The notes under the pieces were generated by a model. It was given only the letters and a program-made list of their open reading frames with translations, was not told the DNA's origin and did no database searches. The translations under genes were made by a program, and so were the position numbers. A DNA stretch of 64,000 nt from Podocnemis expansa (Eukaryota > Chordata > Testudines > Podocnemididae), in NCBI GenBank assembly GCA_007922195.1, contig ML682037.1, positions 14,084,366-14,148,365 on the forward strand, in the 5' to 3' direction. Positions 1 to 19,935 of this stretch are shown one piece after another (the stretch's first letter is position 1; each line of letters begins with the position of its first letter).

Positions 1-4632
<4,632 letters not shown>

Positions 4633-5783
4633 TGATTTCTTTCTGGGGAAAACAGTTACATGGAGGGGCAAGGATGTAATGCTGTGCTCATGAGAAGGGT
4701 CCTTTGAGATGATGTCTCTCACTAGGAAGTGGGTCCAACCCCATGTGTACATATATCTCCAAAACCAGAAAAATGATAGAACCATTGGTACAAGCAGAGG
4801 CGCCGGGGTTAGAGATATGAAATTGAGGCATTTCTGCTCAGCAGATCTTAGCGGATACATATAAAGGAGGGGTTTTCCATCCTCTGGCTTCTGCTGTGTT
4901 AGTATTTCTCTTTCTGAAGGGCCTGTCCATTAAGTAAGCTATAGAAGGAGTCCAGGAAAGTAAAAAGGATTTGTGCTACAAGTGAACATAACTTTCCCTG
5001 GCTCCAGATTAGCTGAAGTGACATCTTCTGTCACTACGCAGTTCGTGTGAAGTGTCAATGGGAGCATGGCTGGGCAAGTGGAATCTTTCAGTGCTACTCT
5101 GTGATGATATCCATGTACACTCTGGGCATTGGTTACTCCGGCCATCATGTCTTTGTAGGAGTCAAAGTACTTCCAGCTTAAGTGAAGAAAAAGCTTATTA
5201 GGCAGGATAGAATTGGACTATATTCCTCTTTACTAAAGAGGATCCAGTACTTAGATGAGAAGGGCTGATCCTCACATTTGGCTATATGGACAGCAACTTG
5301 TAAGATAATTGAAGGGATAAACTTAGCTTGGGCAAACTAACATAGAGCCTTTCATAGAGAGAGCTGGTTGAAGAAATACACTGAAAGGATAAAATGAGTA
5401 GAGGAAAGGAAATTTTAGCAAGGTCATTTACTGAATAGAAAACAACAAAAGTATTTTAAACATGTTGGCTAACGTTTTCAAAAGCACCTACTTGACTCAG
5501 GCTCCTAAGGGCCAGCGTGACTTTTGAAAATAGGAAGAGGTGCTTCTGAAAATTGCATGTGTGTGTATTCCAAACATCTAGCTGTGAGGCAGTCTTAGCT
5601 GAGAGTGCAGAGAACCTGTTGCATCAATCAGCCAGATGGATGTTAGAATATTAAGCTGAGGAAAGGCCTTTTTGAATTTCTTTCTCAGAGATGGAAAATT
5701 CTGAACAGGATTTATTTGAAATGACTATGAGAACACTAGAAGTGTCTGAACAGATGGAAGAATTGTCCCTGGTGTGTTTTGGC

Positions 5784-5963
5784 CACTGTTCCCTCTAAGC
5801 TGTGCACGTGCACACAGGTTATGAAACCCACACACACACAACAAAATAAAATGTGCACAAAAAAATTCAATAGTGCTAATACTGGTGCCCACAAAGAAAT
5901 TCTTTTGTGCACACACAGAAATTTGTTGTGCTCACAGCCTACAAATAATTAGAGGGAACATTG
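5784..5963 (+). mobile_element. non-autonomous DNA transposon (MITE family C, 180 bp)
   Basis: Begins CACTGTTCCCTCTAAGC and ends TTAGAGGGAACATTG, giving terminal inverted repeats of about 14 bp. The interior is rich in alternating GTGCACA and CA runs. The flanks gttttggc and gtcggggc agree at 5 of 8 positions, compatible with a decayed 8-bp hAT target-site duplication. A second copy, inverted relative to this one, lies at 41278-41456 with better preserved flanks. Confidence 0.75.
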
Positions 5964-6920
5964 GTCGGGGCATTGCTAATGTGGGGATAAAAGTGGAATC
6001 ATATTGTCAGATGTTTGCTGTAGGAAAATTGTATATTCTAAATATTCTTTGTCTCTGCTCACCTTGATGCCCTTCCTATAAACACAGATCCTGAAGTAAC
6101 ACTTCTGATCTGTAAAGCCTGCTGAATCTGTAGCTCTCTCTTTTTTTATTTCTGTATAAAACAGAAATACAAGACTAAGATGAAAACGCCAAGGCCAGAC
6201 TCCCAAACTGGACTAAGAAAAATGATAGAGCAAGATTAAATGGATTAGATACACTTCAGCAAAAAAGGCTTGCAATTAAGCTAGCTAGGAGAGCAATTGC
6301 AGCTTAGTCTTAGTCTTCGTGCTGTATCATGCGAGCTGTTTCTAGCTAGGGTCAGAAGGAAAGTATAATATCACACAGTTGGCAGATGCAGCACAGGTTT
6401 TTCCAAAACATCTGTCTGTCTCCATGATCAGGAGATCGAATTTATTGGTAAGGTCATTTGTTTTGTACATAATAAACAGGAGCAGCACACCCGATACACA
6501 TCAGGAAACTAATTTTTCTGGGTGCAAAGTGCTTTACTGAAGATGTCTTGCTTCATCTGGTAATAGAAGATAGGGAAATAACATTGTATTGAATGTGTTG
6601 GTGTTAAAAAATAAGGTACTGAAGCGTAACATGTTCAACTGTGTCTGCATTCAACATCCCATCCCATCTAATGTATGCCAGACCAAATCATTTTGAAGCT
6701 TTTCAAGTGACAGAAGTGGCTTTTGAGATGAACTTCATGATGGGAACAATAACTAAATGGGAATAAGTGTTAACATCATAAACATAATCTTGAATGTTAT
6801 TTTTCAGGTTTGGTAGCATTGGTAAATAACTCCTCCTCTTCTCTGAGTCCCAAAGCTTGCTGGGTGTATATTTGAAGACTCTTTTCATGGGTAATAATAA
6901 TGAAGGTTTCTGCTTTTCAG

Positions 6921-7018
6921 CCCAATGGGATTACTTTTGGCATGTACCAGAGCCCACTAACCATCCTATTGAAGTGCTTTGTGAACCGAATATGTAACAG
7001 TGAACAATGACAATGAAG
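6921..7018 (+). CDS. SCN8A: candidate alternative exon of SCN8A with early stop (18N-like)
   Basis: A clean acceptor (tttctgcttttcag, ending 6920) is followed, in the phase-0 frame needed after the S2 exon, by 29 open codons beginning PNGITFGMYQ and then TGA at 7008-7010; a usable donor AAG|GTAGAA follows at 7019. Known biology: SCN8A has alternative exons 18N and 18A for domain III S3-S4, and 18N carries a conserved in-frame stop that yields a truncated two-domain protein outside neurons. What is seen here has the right position, phase and effect, and contains an internal GCATG (6940-6944). It shows no resemblance to exon 18A and I cannot compare it with mammalian 18N, so it may be chance. 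Confidence 0.45.
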
Positions 7019-8802
7019 GTAGAAATATCCTTCTGCAAATTTCACTATTTCTTGTCAAGGTCAGAGTAGCGACCAGCATTAATCTAAGGACATTGGGCGC
7101 AGTAAAATGTCGGTTGTTTTGTGCTAGAAATGTTTGAATTAGTTCTGCATCACGAGTACTTTAGAAATGATACTGGGTCCAGAAATCCCAAGCTGTATGT
7201 TGAAGTTTGGACCTGAACAGAGATCCAAACTTCACTTGAAACCTCACTGTTGGTCTTTGGTATGAAGCTGGCTATATGGGCTTTTTAGGTTTGTTTGTTT
7301 GGTGTTTTGTTTTGTTTTTTTGTTTTTCAATATATGAGCACACATGCAAGGGCTGCTCTACTTTGCAGCTGTTTCTGTCCTCTTTCCTTCCTTCCCATTA
7401 GGTAGATTTACCACAGGCATCTCTCCTGACAGCACAGCTTTACATCCTGAGATCATTAGAAGTTTACAGCTGCATATTATGGTCTCACTCAGCAAAATTA
7501 GTCAATTCTCATGGAAGTCTGCAGCTGATTTCTGCTAATGCACAGATCTCTTTTGCTGCAGCTCACATTCTGTTCAGTGGTCCAAGCTGTCTTGAGCTCA
7601 TGCTCTGTGCTTTAATTGTTGAGGTGAGATGGGTACTAAACTGTTACAAGAGGTTATCCTTCAGATGAGATGTTAAAACTATATCCCTTCTACTCGTTGC
7701 TGCTCCATGTAATTATTTCTTGATGAGATCAGTGAAGATTGCAGCTGTCCTCACTCTCGAGTAAGCTCTTTTTAATATAGGAGGAAAGTAATGGCTAAGA
7801 CAGTGGCCTCAGTCTTGTGTCTGAAATGCCTACACTTTTTGGAACCAGGGGTTCATACCTACCAGAGTCAGTGCTGGCCTGTGACCTTCTAGAGTAGGTT
7901 GAATGTATTCCATGAGTGCTACAGTGACACTAGTGCAGGTCCTATGGCACTTCTTAATGACAGTAACTGAAGAAATGTGAACAAATGCTTAACTTCCCCT
8001 CCTGCCCACTACTGTGTGCCAACTGGTTGTTATGGTCAATACTACATGGGAAAAAAACATGAATCCTGTGCAGAGCAGTAAAATGAGATGAAATCTTGCC
8101 ACTTCACCCCCCCCCCCCAGCAATTCCTTTTACAGAGCAGTTCAAGCACATGTCCTCTGACCATTCTCTCATTTTGGGGGACATTTGAAACACTGAACTG
8201 CACCTGCTTTTTCTGGGAAGTCAGAGATCTTGATGCTGCTCTCAGAAAAAAAGTGGTCAGTAACTGAGACTGCTAAATTCTGGGCTTGGTGTTTAGTTTC
8301 TTGGTTTAGTCTGAGGTTCTTTCACTGCTCAGTCCCCTAGCACTGGTGTCCATCTCCCTGTACCTGACCCCTGAGCTCAAATGTGCCAGAAGGGAGAAAG
8401 AACATGTCTTGTACTGGAGAGCATTCCCATTCTGGAAAGCTGTGACAGACAGTTACTATATAGCCCCAAGGTCAACGTATCGTGTACCCCTGTCTATCCC
8501 TGACCCACAAGGATGGACATCTCGGTTACTGCTCTGAGCATGACCCTTCAGATCAGGGTGTACAGATTTGTGCTTTCAGCAATAACAATCCCTGGTGCAA
8601 CCCACCATGTACCAAACAAGAAAGCTGCTAAAATGAATACGAGAGGAAGCATCTGTGCCCAGACTCCAGCAGCAATCTGAGAGCCTGGGTTAACTGAGGT
8701 TAAATGTCTCCCTTGCTATTTTTTAGGCCCACAGTGAGAATGTCTTTCTCTCCCCTCCAGCCCCGCAGTTAGCTGACCCATCCTGAGACTCACTGCTCTG
8801 TA

Positions 8803-9000
8803 GATGAAAAAAAGCAAGGAGTCTTGTGGCACTTAGAGACTAACAGATTGATTTATTGCATAAGCTTTCATGGGAGAAAATCCCAATTCGTCAATGCTTT
8901 GAAGAGGGGGAACTTACAGAATGGGATGAAAATAAGTGCAGGGTAATGTTAAGGCATGGGATCAGGTCATACTGCAACAGCAAATCAGAGCAGAGGGACT
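8803..9000 (+). repeat. palindromic-family interspersed repeat (family A)
   Basis: Starts with a gatgaaaaaaagcaaggagt context and carries the family core: a ggagtc-tgtggcactta segment, agactaacag, then gcataagctttcatgggaga and a gtcaatgctt end. The same blocks recur at least nine times in the window in both orientations. Confidence 0.75.
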
Positions 9001-9689
9001 TGAATCATTACCGTGGACTAAAGCTTCATTATATGTTGGTGCATTAGAAATCTGTTCCAGAATTTGGTTCTGTAAATCCAGAATGAACTGGCATAATCTT
9101 TGAAGTTCATTTACCTCTCAGTCCTTCAGTTTCCCCATGCTTTAAAACCAGGATAAAAATTCACTGTTAAGAAGTGTTCTATTGAGAGGACTAACTAGCT
9201 TATGATTGAAAAGGATAAATGCTGTGTCAGGGCTCAGTTATTTCATGGTACCTTACGATAAACTGACATTTTTAAAAGGTTTAGATACTTGCCCTTTATG
9301 TGTCTTTCTCTAATGTGACACTGCTTGGTTTAAATTACAAGGACTTGCATGGGATGCAGATGAAAATGCTGATGTGAAAGAGAGCTGTAGTTTATTTAGG
9401 ACCCAATCCACATCACAATGTAGTCAACAGCAGTCTTCCCAGAGGCTTAAATGGAAGTTGGATCATGCCTGTAGAGCCATTAAATGTACTTGGTTATTTA
9501 TGGGCAGGTGACCTTTGAGTTCACAATCAAAGAGCCCAGATCTGCCAGAGGCTTACCTGCTTTTAGCACCCATTGAGGACATTCTATAGCTTACAGTAAT
9601 GGATCCTAAATTGTATTCTAACCCAGCATCTTTAAGACAAAAGGATGACTTTGGAATTAATGTGGAGTACAGTGGACTTCAGACATTTA

Positions 9690-9845
9690 GGTTCTGTTCC
9701 TTGCTGTGTCACGGACTCACTGTGTGACCCTGTGCCAGTCATGGTGTCATTCTGTGTGTCAGTTTCCCCATGTGTAAAATAGGGTAATTATACTAAACCT
9801 CACTCAAAGCAGGTTGTGATGCTTGGTAGTGATTGTAAAGCTTGC
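9690..9845 (+). repeat. MIR-like SINE relic
   Basis: Contains ctgtgtgaccctgtgccagt, a 'cagtttccccatgtgtaaaa' segment and taggg in MIR order. Ends are not defined. Confidence 0.55.
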
Positions 9846-10528
9846 AGAGTTCAGTTTTTGAATGGAGGAGCTAGAGAAGTGCTGTGTGATAGCAGAACCA
9901 AAATATCTGAGGTCGAAAAGTATTTGAGTTTCCTTAAAGCCAAGCATAGTCATGATTCCTGGGACCAATGCAGCCCCAAATTTATTCTGATATAAAATAA
10001 TAAAACCTTGTTCTGTCCCTCCATAGTCACTGCTGTAGAAGGAACCACTGCACCACCCTGAATGAGTGACTGCTATTTGAATAAGTTGAGCAGGGCAGTT
10101 CATGCAGTGCATGTATTTATCTGTATTCTTTCTCATAGGTACCTTTAAAATTTGTCTGGCTTAATTTATTGGGAGCTGCCAGGATCCTGCAGACAATAAA
10201 AGGGCGAGGGTAAGGTTCTTGTCATCCGTTTGGGCTCCTCCTTTCAACAGACCTTATTTCCGTGTGTGTGTCTGCCTCTCTCACTTATTTTTTTCCCCTT
10301 TGTTTTTTTTTTTTTCTTATGCCTCTCTCAACCACATTATTTCCTTCCAGGTCGTTTCAGTCAAGTGAAGTAGGCAGCTGGTGTCATGTCTTCGGTATTT
10401 ATCAATGGGGGACCCAGACCTGCAGTCTGGGCTGGGCAATCAGTGCTAGGGGATTCGTTCTAACGGTCTGGAACCTTTTTTCTTTTGTTTTTTTTTCCTT
10501 TTTCTTTTTCTTTCTGTTTTCTGTGTAG

Positions 10529-10771
<243 letters not shown>

Positions 10772-13700
10772 TGATCACCCCTCACCCATTTATGTCCCCT
10801 CACCCTGCCCTCTGCTGCACACTCCCCTTTCAAAGAAGGGAGATGGATTTAGCTGCCTCATTACATTAATTATTGGCCCAAACCACATGCCATTCGTAGA
10901 ACATGTTCAACACTTGGCTGTTCTCATTGGCTGGCTTTTACCTCTAGCATCCGAGGGGGCTTCTCAGCTGCAACTTTTTTTTTTTAACCTAGGGAGAATC
11001 ACCAGGTGCAAAGAAGCAGAATTTGAACCACCTCAAATGTCTTCCCCCTTCTCACCTCCGCCCTCTCCCCCCCTGGTGTTGCCCACAGTGGGAGCTGATG
11101 GGATTTAATCAAAGGAGAAGTTCAAGGGTTTAAAAATACCTTGTGTGTTCAAGTCAATAAAAGGCTGCTTCTCCTTGGGTAACTCAGGCCTTTAATCCTG
11201 GCAGGAAGGTAATAAGGGAGAGCTCAGCTGTTTCAAAAAAAGATTTGGTTTAATTCCTCTTGTTGCACCTTGTTGTTCTCACTCCAGTCTGGTGATGACT
11301 GGAAGCCTTGTTTGATAGTGAAACTTTCCTTTTCACTCTCTCCCTTTTACCCTGCTTTTATGATACTTTGCCCTCTCACTGGGACATTAGCTATGAAGCA
11401 CAAGCTATGCATTGAAGTTACAAGCTTTCCGAAATTGTTAGATTGCACCAGTGTTGTGGGATTCCATTTGAAATGATTGCGGTGTCTTCTTCCTTGGCCA
11501 CTGATTTTACCTTTGGGGGCTTTTCCCTCCTTTTATATTGAAATAATCATGTGGGGAAAAAAAAAAAGGATAACCACACACACCTTTTCTGTAGGTAAAG
11601 GGTATGCCAGACCAGTGGATTTTCACTGTGAACAAGAAAAATTTAATCATTTGCACTAAAGATCAAGAAAATGCACACTTACATTTAAAGATATCATAAA
11701 AGAAAAGGAATAAAACTGCTGGGAGCGCATAGCTGGTCTTTACATTTACACCAAGGGATAGATGGATGAACTTCATTTCAGTCAGTGGAATTACTCTGGA
11801 GTAATGGCCCAGGGTATATAACAATCTGTTAAAGGAATTCTCAGAGAGAGCTCTAAGGCGTGACATAAACTACATCTATAAAGAAAATCCAGTGGAGGCA
11901 GTAATCTGTGCTGAGGGTAGTGGTGACCATAGTCGTCATTGGCTACAGACACTAACCCCAATTCAGCTATGCAGCATGGTGGTACAAGAGTTGTTTGGAA
12001 AGCGCTAGTGATACCTTCACTGTGCAGAAATGATCCTGATGAGGCTCATCCTGTAAAAAGTCTTCCTGTGAATTTCTTCAATAGCACAGTCCAAGTACAG
12101 CCCCTGGAACATCAACTCACCCTGCCCATGGAACCACAGCCACAGTTTTGTTCTAATGTAATTAAATCTGTCTGTTTTTAAAATCATTTCAGTAGCTTAT
12201 GCAGAATTCTGAAGATTCCCTCTTCCCAATGCCAAACAAATTATAGAAATGTTTAATACAGTTCATAGCTACTGGCAAAGACAGCAAACTCAGTGGCTAA
12301 ATTCACCCCATGGTTACATAGAATCCATTCATTCTCAAACTGGAGGGCGTAGTGTTCATAAACTTTGTGCTGGCATCCTGTACAGGAGTATATTTTACCC
12401 TTGGTGCATGAAGAGCCAGCAGAGGCTTCTAGCTGCAATTCTGCCTCTGATTTCTTTTGCAAGTCATTTAGCCCCTTTTTACAGGGCTCAGAGAGGTTAA
12501 TAATACCTTGCACAGCTTCTGAGATGTTTAATTCCTGTTTATTAAGTGCTTTGAGATACGCAGATGCAAAGTATTTTACAAGCGCACCAGGTAATTAATA
12601 TATAGTATTGTTACTGGAAATGACCTTCATCTGCTAAAACAGATTTCAGGTAGTGACCATGTCTGCCTTTATCTTATCCTTTAGATGCTTATGAGACATT
12701 CATCTGAAAAGGCAATAATGGGAAAACGATTCCCCTTTCTGCCCTAAAATCCTGGCCCCATTGATGTTGCCAGCAGAACTCTCATTGATGTCACTGGGGC
12801 CAGAATTTCACTTTACATTTGTCTATAACTTAATGTTATTAATATCAGTTGGGCCATAATAGCATGAAGGTGTGACTTAAAGACCAATATCCAAAAGCTA
12901 CAGATTTACTCTTCATAGCAGGACAGACTTTAATTTATATTCCTAGCATAGATCCTTGTCAAAAAACATGACTGTATGATAGAGACTTAAAATACAGGTT
13001 GAGCCAAGATGGCTTGTGTGAAGTATATGCTAAATACAAATAGTTGATTTTTCTCTGGTGCTGTTAATCTGCCTTTGTGGTTATTTTTTACCCAGTGGGG
13101 CTTTTAGTTTAATGCTAAATAACTGCTGACAAACTATAGAGCACAATCAAAAGGGGAAAAATTTGTTCCAGCGGCACAAAGCCAGAGTGGTCAGGTCTTC
13201 TGCATGTGGAGTTTGGCAAAGTTATCTGCCCTCCTCCCAGCCCCAAATTAGAGGTCTAGAGTACCCCTTCCATTCCTGCTTCTCCAGCCTATGGGCCACA
13301 GGACCCTTCATTTTTGTGTGCACTTCTCCCACAGTGAAGAGAGATGGAGCTTGTGTGGTACGAAGAGCCCTTCTGCACTAGCATGAATTTTATTCATATA
13401 AAACCAGTTTGTCCCATATTACAACATTAACAAAATGTAATTTTTTTTTTGTGTTACTAGCACTGTTTTTCTTTGTTGTTGAAAGTTGAATGCTAAAAAG
13501 TGTTTTACAAAACATGGTCACAAAGACTAGCATAATCCAAGGGAAAAAAGATCTAGCAGGAAATCCTTACATAATAAATGGCATTTTAAGAATAAATGTA
13601 ATCATGCTAGAGAGAGTGTTTTTCCCTCAGTCCTCCCACCCCTCTGGAGAGTTTGGATTATAACTGGTGTGGAATCAACAGATTCACATGCACTTAAAAT

Positions 13701-14214
13701 TGGGAAACTCATTTCAGTAAAATTGATACAAAGGGGTTCACTGTAACTCTGCTACTTTGTCTTCTCCCTTTGCTGTTTTTTGTTCTGATTCAGATGAGCC
13801 TTGATCTCCTTTACCACCAATACAAACCCTTCAACCATAAGCACAGTAATTTGAAATGCCTTTGCAAAGGAAACATTATACTTAGTTCTTTGCTTTTCTC
13901 TACTCGGCAGTAATCTGCATTTTAAAGAGCGTGCTCTGCTCTGAAATTAGGAAATGTGACAGTTCTGCTATGAAACATGCATGCACTTTTGTCAATTGCC
14001 AATGCGCAGTCTGCACACAAAAGCCATGTTCCCTCTCTGATGGTTAGACTGTTCTGTGGTTATAACAATCAATTTAAACACAGTATTAGATGATGACATT
14101 TATTTAGATTACAGGAAGAGACAACATCTGTCCAGCCAGCATACCTACTTTCCAACTAGTTGGGGGAGTAGTTGCATGCCAGTATTTGAATGGTGATCAC
14201 TAGATGCAGTGGCT

Positions 14215-14957
14215 CTCAACCTTTCCAGGTTACTGTACCCCTTTCAGGAGGCTGATTTCTTGTGTGCCCCAAGTTTCACCTCATAGAATCATAGGGTTGG
14301 AAGGACCCCACGAGGTCATCTAGTCCAACCCCCTGCCAAAAAAAGCAGGACCACTCCCATTAGATCATCCCAGTCAGTGTTTTGTCCAGCTGGGACTTGA
14401 ACACCTCCAGAGATGGAGATTCCACCACCTCCCTAGGCAACTTATTCCAATGCTTCACCACTCGCCTAGTAAGGAAGTTTTTCCTAATATCCAGCCTGGA
14501 CCGCCCCAGCTGTAACTTGAAGCCATTGCTTCTCGTTCTGCCCTCTGTTACTACCGAGAACAGTCGAGCTCCCTCCTCCTTGGAGCAACCCTTCAAGTAG
14601 TTGAAGGTTGCTATCAAATCCCCCCTCAGTCTTCTCTTCTGCAGGCTAAATAAGCCTAGTTCCTTCAGTTCTTCATCTGAGCTACTTACTTATAAAACCA
14701 AACATAAAAAGACAATGATGTCACAGCACAGCATTACTAGAAAACTGTTTCCTTTCTCATTTCACCATGTAAGTATAAAATAAATCAGTTAGAATATCAT
14801 TTGTGCTTGCTTGTCAGTGTACAGTGTAGTATAGGCCAGGGCAGTGTAACCAGGATATTTTCTGTTTGCACTGACTTCACTAGTGCTGTTTATGAGGTGC
14901 TATACCACTGGCACACCTCTCCAGAGGCTCATGTACCCCTGGTTAAGAATCACTGCA
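14215..14957 (+). mobile_element. old hAT-type element split by a CR1 insertion
   Basis: The left end reads CAGTGGCTCTCAACCTTTCC and the right end (from about 14930) reads TGTACCCCTGGTTAAGAATC then ACTG. These are the inverted ends typical of hAT non-autonomous elements. A 3'-end CR1 fragment on the minus strand sits inside from about 14282. A clean 8-bp target-site duplication is no longer visible. Confidence 0.6.
14282..14690 (-). mobile_element. 5'-truncated young CR1 LINE, 3' end of ORF2 and tail
   Basis: On the minus strand this is the last part of CR1 ORF2 (from [20 protein letters not shown] to DKTLTGMI) followed by the short 3' UTR and the CR1 end atgattctatga. Its last 84 codons translate identically to those of the CR1 at 39660-41090, and the nucleotide sequences look nearly identical apart from a one-base difference in the tail. 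It is truncated just upstream, as most CR1 copies are. Confidence 0.9.
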
Positions 14958-15855
14958 TTAAGGTGTGGGCACTGAGCAGTGGACCAGAGCAAGTGCGAAC
15001 TGGAAGGAAAGGTGACGTGCATTTAGCATATATTGAGAGGGCTGGATGCTGGCCTTATACCAATGAAAGTCAGTTGATTTATGCCAGTGTAAAACTGATT
15101 TGTGGCTAGACTCAAACCCAGTTACTCATAGCAGGGCAAACGTCAGACAGTAGACATACACGTGTAGTTAAATCTTTTATTGCTCTGTTGCTGGGACATC
15201 TAAAAGCCAAAATGGCACCCTGGTCAGTTATTGTGCTGAATTTAAGTAACACCTAGATTTTGTATTAAGTTATTCAGAGCTAGATATGGGATCAAGCCAT
15301 GAAGTTTGGAGTTGGGTCTAAATTCTGTGATGCAGATCTAAGATTCTGGTCTCAGTCTGTCTCTTTGCAGGACCAGTATAATTTTAAGCAAGCATTTACA
15401 GGAAAATTCCATTGGGCTATGGAGTGGAGTCACTTGAGTTAATGTGAAACGTGACTAAATCACTGCCAATAATTTTGTTACAATGCTCTGGGTGTATATA
15501 AATGAATTTAAAAATGAAATAATGAGCAGAAAGCCACCACTCAGTCAGATTTAGACATCTCCCCAGGGAGGTACCTCTCATATGGTTTGGCCTTTGGCGT
15601 GATCTAATAGAAAGGATTGGGGTTAGTTTTTAATTCCCCCAGACAATAGAAAGTGCATCTCAGGAGGGCAAAATCATTAGCTTATTTTATTTTATTTTGA
15701 TGGTAGAGAGGTGTGGTCTGACTGTAACCACTATGTTAGTGAAAATGCCTTAACCAATACAGAGTACTGAAAATCCCACCCTAATTGCTTTCCTGACTTG
15801 TAAAGCACATTAAGATCTGTGTGAAAGATGCTATGAGTCCACATCATTATTATTA

Positions 15856-16095
15856 CAGAGTCCTAGACACTGGAAAGGACCGTGAGAGCTCAGCGAGTCT
15901 AGTCCCCCTGCACGCATGGCAGGACCAAGGCCCATCTGAACCATTGCGGACAGGTGCTTGTCCAGCCTTCCCTTAAAAACTTCCAATGAAGGGTATTCCA
16001 CAACCTGCCTAGGCAACCTATTCCAGGACAGAATTTTTCTTCATGTCCAACCTAAACCTCCCATGCTGTGATTTAAGCTCATTGCTTCTTGTTGG
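15856..16095 (-). mobile_element. older CR1 LINE 3' fragment
   Basis: Reverse strand of a CR1 3' end: a gagtctagtccccctgc segment, then a degraded end of ORF2 (PRQVVEYPSLEVFKGRLDKH on the minus strand). It is clearly more diverged than the copies at 14282 and 39660. Confidence 0.75.
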
Positions 16096-17057
16096 TAGTT
16101 AAGGAGAATAATTTTCTCTCTCTTTCTTGTAACAATTTATTAGATAGATAGATAGATAATATATATAATACACACACTGAATTACAGAATGCGTGAAACC
16201 GGTATGTTGAGACAGGACTTTGATTAGTGTTTCTCTTTTAACATTAGACTGAAGAGATGAAACAGTTTAATATTTTTAATTTACTAAAGGAACCTAAAAC
16301 ATGAGGATCGTAATAAAAGAATTAATACCCAGTGGGGCTGGCTACATTAAAAGTCTAAGAGCTTAAATTTTGCTGTGTGTTGGCCAGGGGAGAGCTTGGG
16401 AAAACACTGCTCCAAATTCCTGAGAGATTCAAATAAGGAAATGATAAAAGAGATGAGCTGTGATTAAAAAGCTCACCACTTCCTGTCTTATTTGCTACAG
16501 TTCAGAGAAGGGAATATGGCTTTTCTTTGTTCTTGAGCCTGCAAACCTGCATGCTCAGCTATTTGCCTGAGACAACATGGACGCCTTGCTTAGTCACAGA
16601 TGTTGATTGATGTTTACACTGACTCATGACTCAGCCTGAAAGAGCAATTTGAGGGCTCAGTCCTGCTCTCATTGAAGTCAATGGTGCAGAATTCCCCTCT
16701 GACTGCAGTGTGAGCAGGAAGCAGGCCCATAAGTGACCACAGCCTTGTTTTAAAGTGGGGAATGTCCATAAGGGCCACTGGCTGATAAATTGCTCCTAAT
16801 CTATAAGTAATCTATGACCTGGCTTTGAGAATAGTAGTCAGGTAAGAGCTTACTAGTTATTATAAAAAGAGTTTGAGCCCAGCCTCACTCAGTTACACTT
16901 TTTTCCTTTTGGCAACTAAAATTATTTTAAAGAGAGTCTTCTACACATGCACACGCAAAGACACACCCACGCCAAACCGAACAAGAAACCCAAAGCCAAA
17001 GTCAGCAGATCCGGAAAGAAGTTGCCCTGTTTTTAAATAAACAGGACTTCAACAGAT

Positions 17058-17165
17058 GATCATAAGAAAAGCCATACTGGGTCAGACCAATGGTCCATCT
17101 AGCCCAGTATCCAGTGGACTTCTAAACATTTAGCCACTTGGAATAAGTTCACTACAAACTCTTGT
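17058..17165 (+). repeat. interspersed repeat family D fragment
   Basis: Contains gccatactgggtcagaccaa and tggtccatctagcccagtat, a phrase common in turtle and crocodilian repeats, probably part of an old LINE. The same family appears at 62903-63180. Confidence 0.6.
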
Positions 17166-17295
17166 CTAGACGAAAAGCCACAGACCTGTCAGTGGCCTCG
17201 CCTCCTATTCCCCCCCGAAAAACAGCTGTATTGATGCTTACTGCTGACTATCTTCTGTTCTATACTAAAACTTTCTCCCGCCCCTTCCAATGCAG

Positions 17296-17580
17296 GTGGT
17301 TGTCAACGCCCTGGTTGGCGCTATCCCTTCCATTATGAATGTGTTGTTGGTCTGCCTTATCTTCTGGCTGATTTTCAGCATTATGGGGGTTAACCTGTTT
17401 GCTGGGAAATACCATTACTGCTTTAACGAGACTGCTGAGGAGCGCTTTGCAACAGACATAGTTAACAACCGGACTGATTGTGAAGCCCTGATGCTGCCCA
17501 ACTCCACTGAGATCCGATGGAAGAATGTGAAAATTAACTTTGACAATGTTGGGGCAGGATACCTGGCTCTTCTCCAAGTT
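17296..17580 (+). CDS. SCN8A: SCN8A exon, domain III S4-S5, S5 and pore turret
   Basis: A 285-bp, 95-codon exon after ccttccaatgcag. It encodes [20 protein letters not shown], the S5 helix ([20 protein letters not shown]) and the extracellular pore loop, ending at [12 protein letters not shown]. The extracellular loop [20 protein letters not shown] with later NST holds three potential N-glycosylation sequons (NET, NRT, NST). This loop is the least conserved part and differs from mammalian Nav1.6 at several positions, while the helices look essentially invariant. Phase 0 at both ends; donor gtaagt. Confidence 0.96.
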
Positions 17581-18043
17581 GTAAGTTTTGCCTTCACCAC
17601 TTCCTAGACCACAGTAGATGTTAAATCTCTCAAAACACCATTTCCGTGGCTGGGTTCTTCCCCTCACACCTCCTATGCAGCACTCCCATGGACTTCAGTG
17701 TGCACTGGTCAGGCCGCTGAGCCTCACATTATCATAAATTACGCAAATGTCCTTGCCTGGGAGCTTCTAACCAAAGAACTCTATCCAGTCTAGGGTTTTA
17801 AAAACACCTTTAATTATGCAATTTTTAGGACCCCAACCAACCCCAGATTTCATAAGGTAGCAATGAAAAAAACAAAGCACCTCACTCCTTAAGCGAGAGG
17901 CAGATTTAAATAATTGCCTGTAAAAATCAAAGACCTGCTAGAGAGTGAGCAATGCATCTCATGAAATTCTGAACCAAGTATCTAATCTGGCGACTTGCTT
18001 CAAATTATTTCCATCTAAAATTATGTGTACTTTTCTTCCCTAG
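17581..18043 (+). other. SCN8A: SCN8A intron
   Basis: A short GT-AG intron (donor gtaagt, acceptor ttttcttccctag). No repeat or exon seen. Confidence 0.85.

Positions 18044-19935
<1,892 letters not shown>

Noticed and set aside
6808..6900. Alternative acceptor tatttttcag followed by an immediate stop (GTT TGG TAG)
   Set aside because: Possible but gives only two codons; the exon starting at 6921 is a better candidate for a stop-containing exon.
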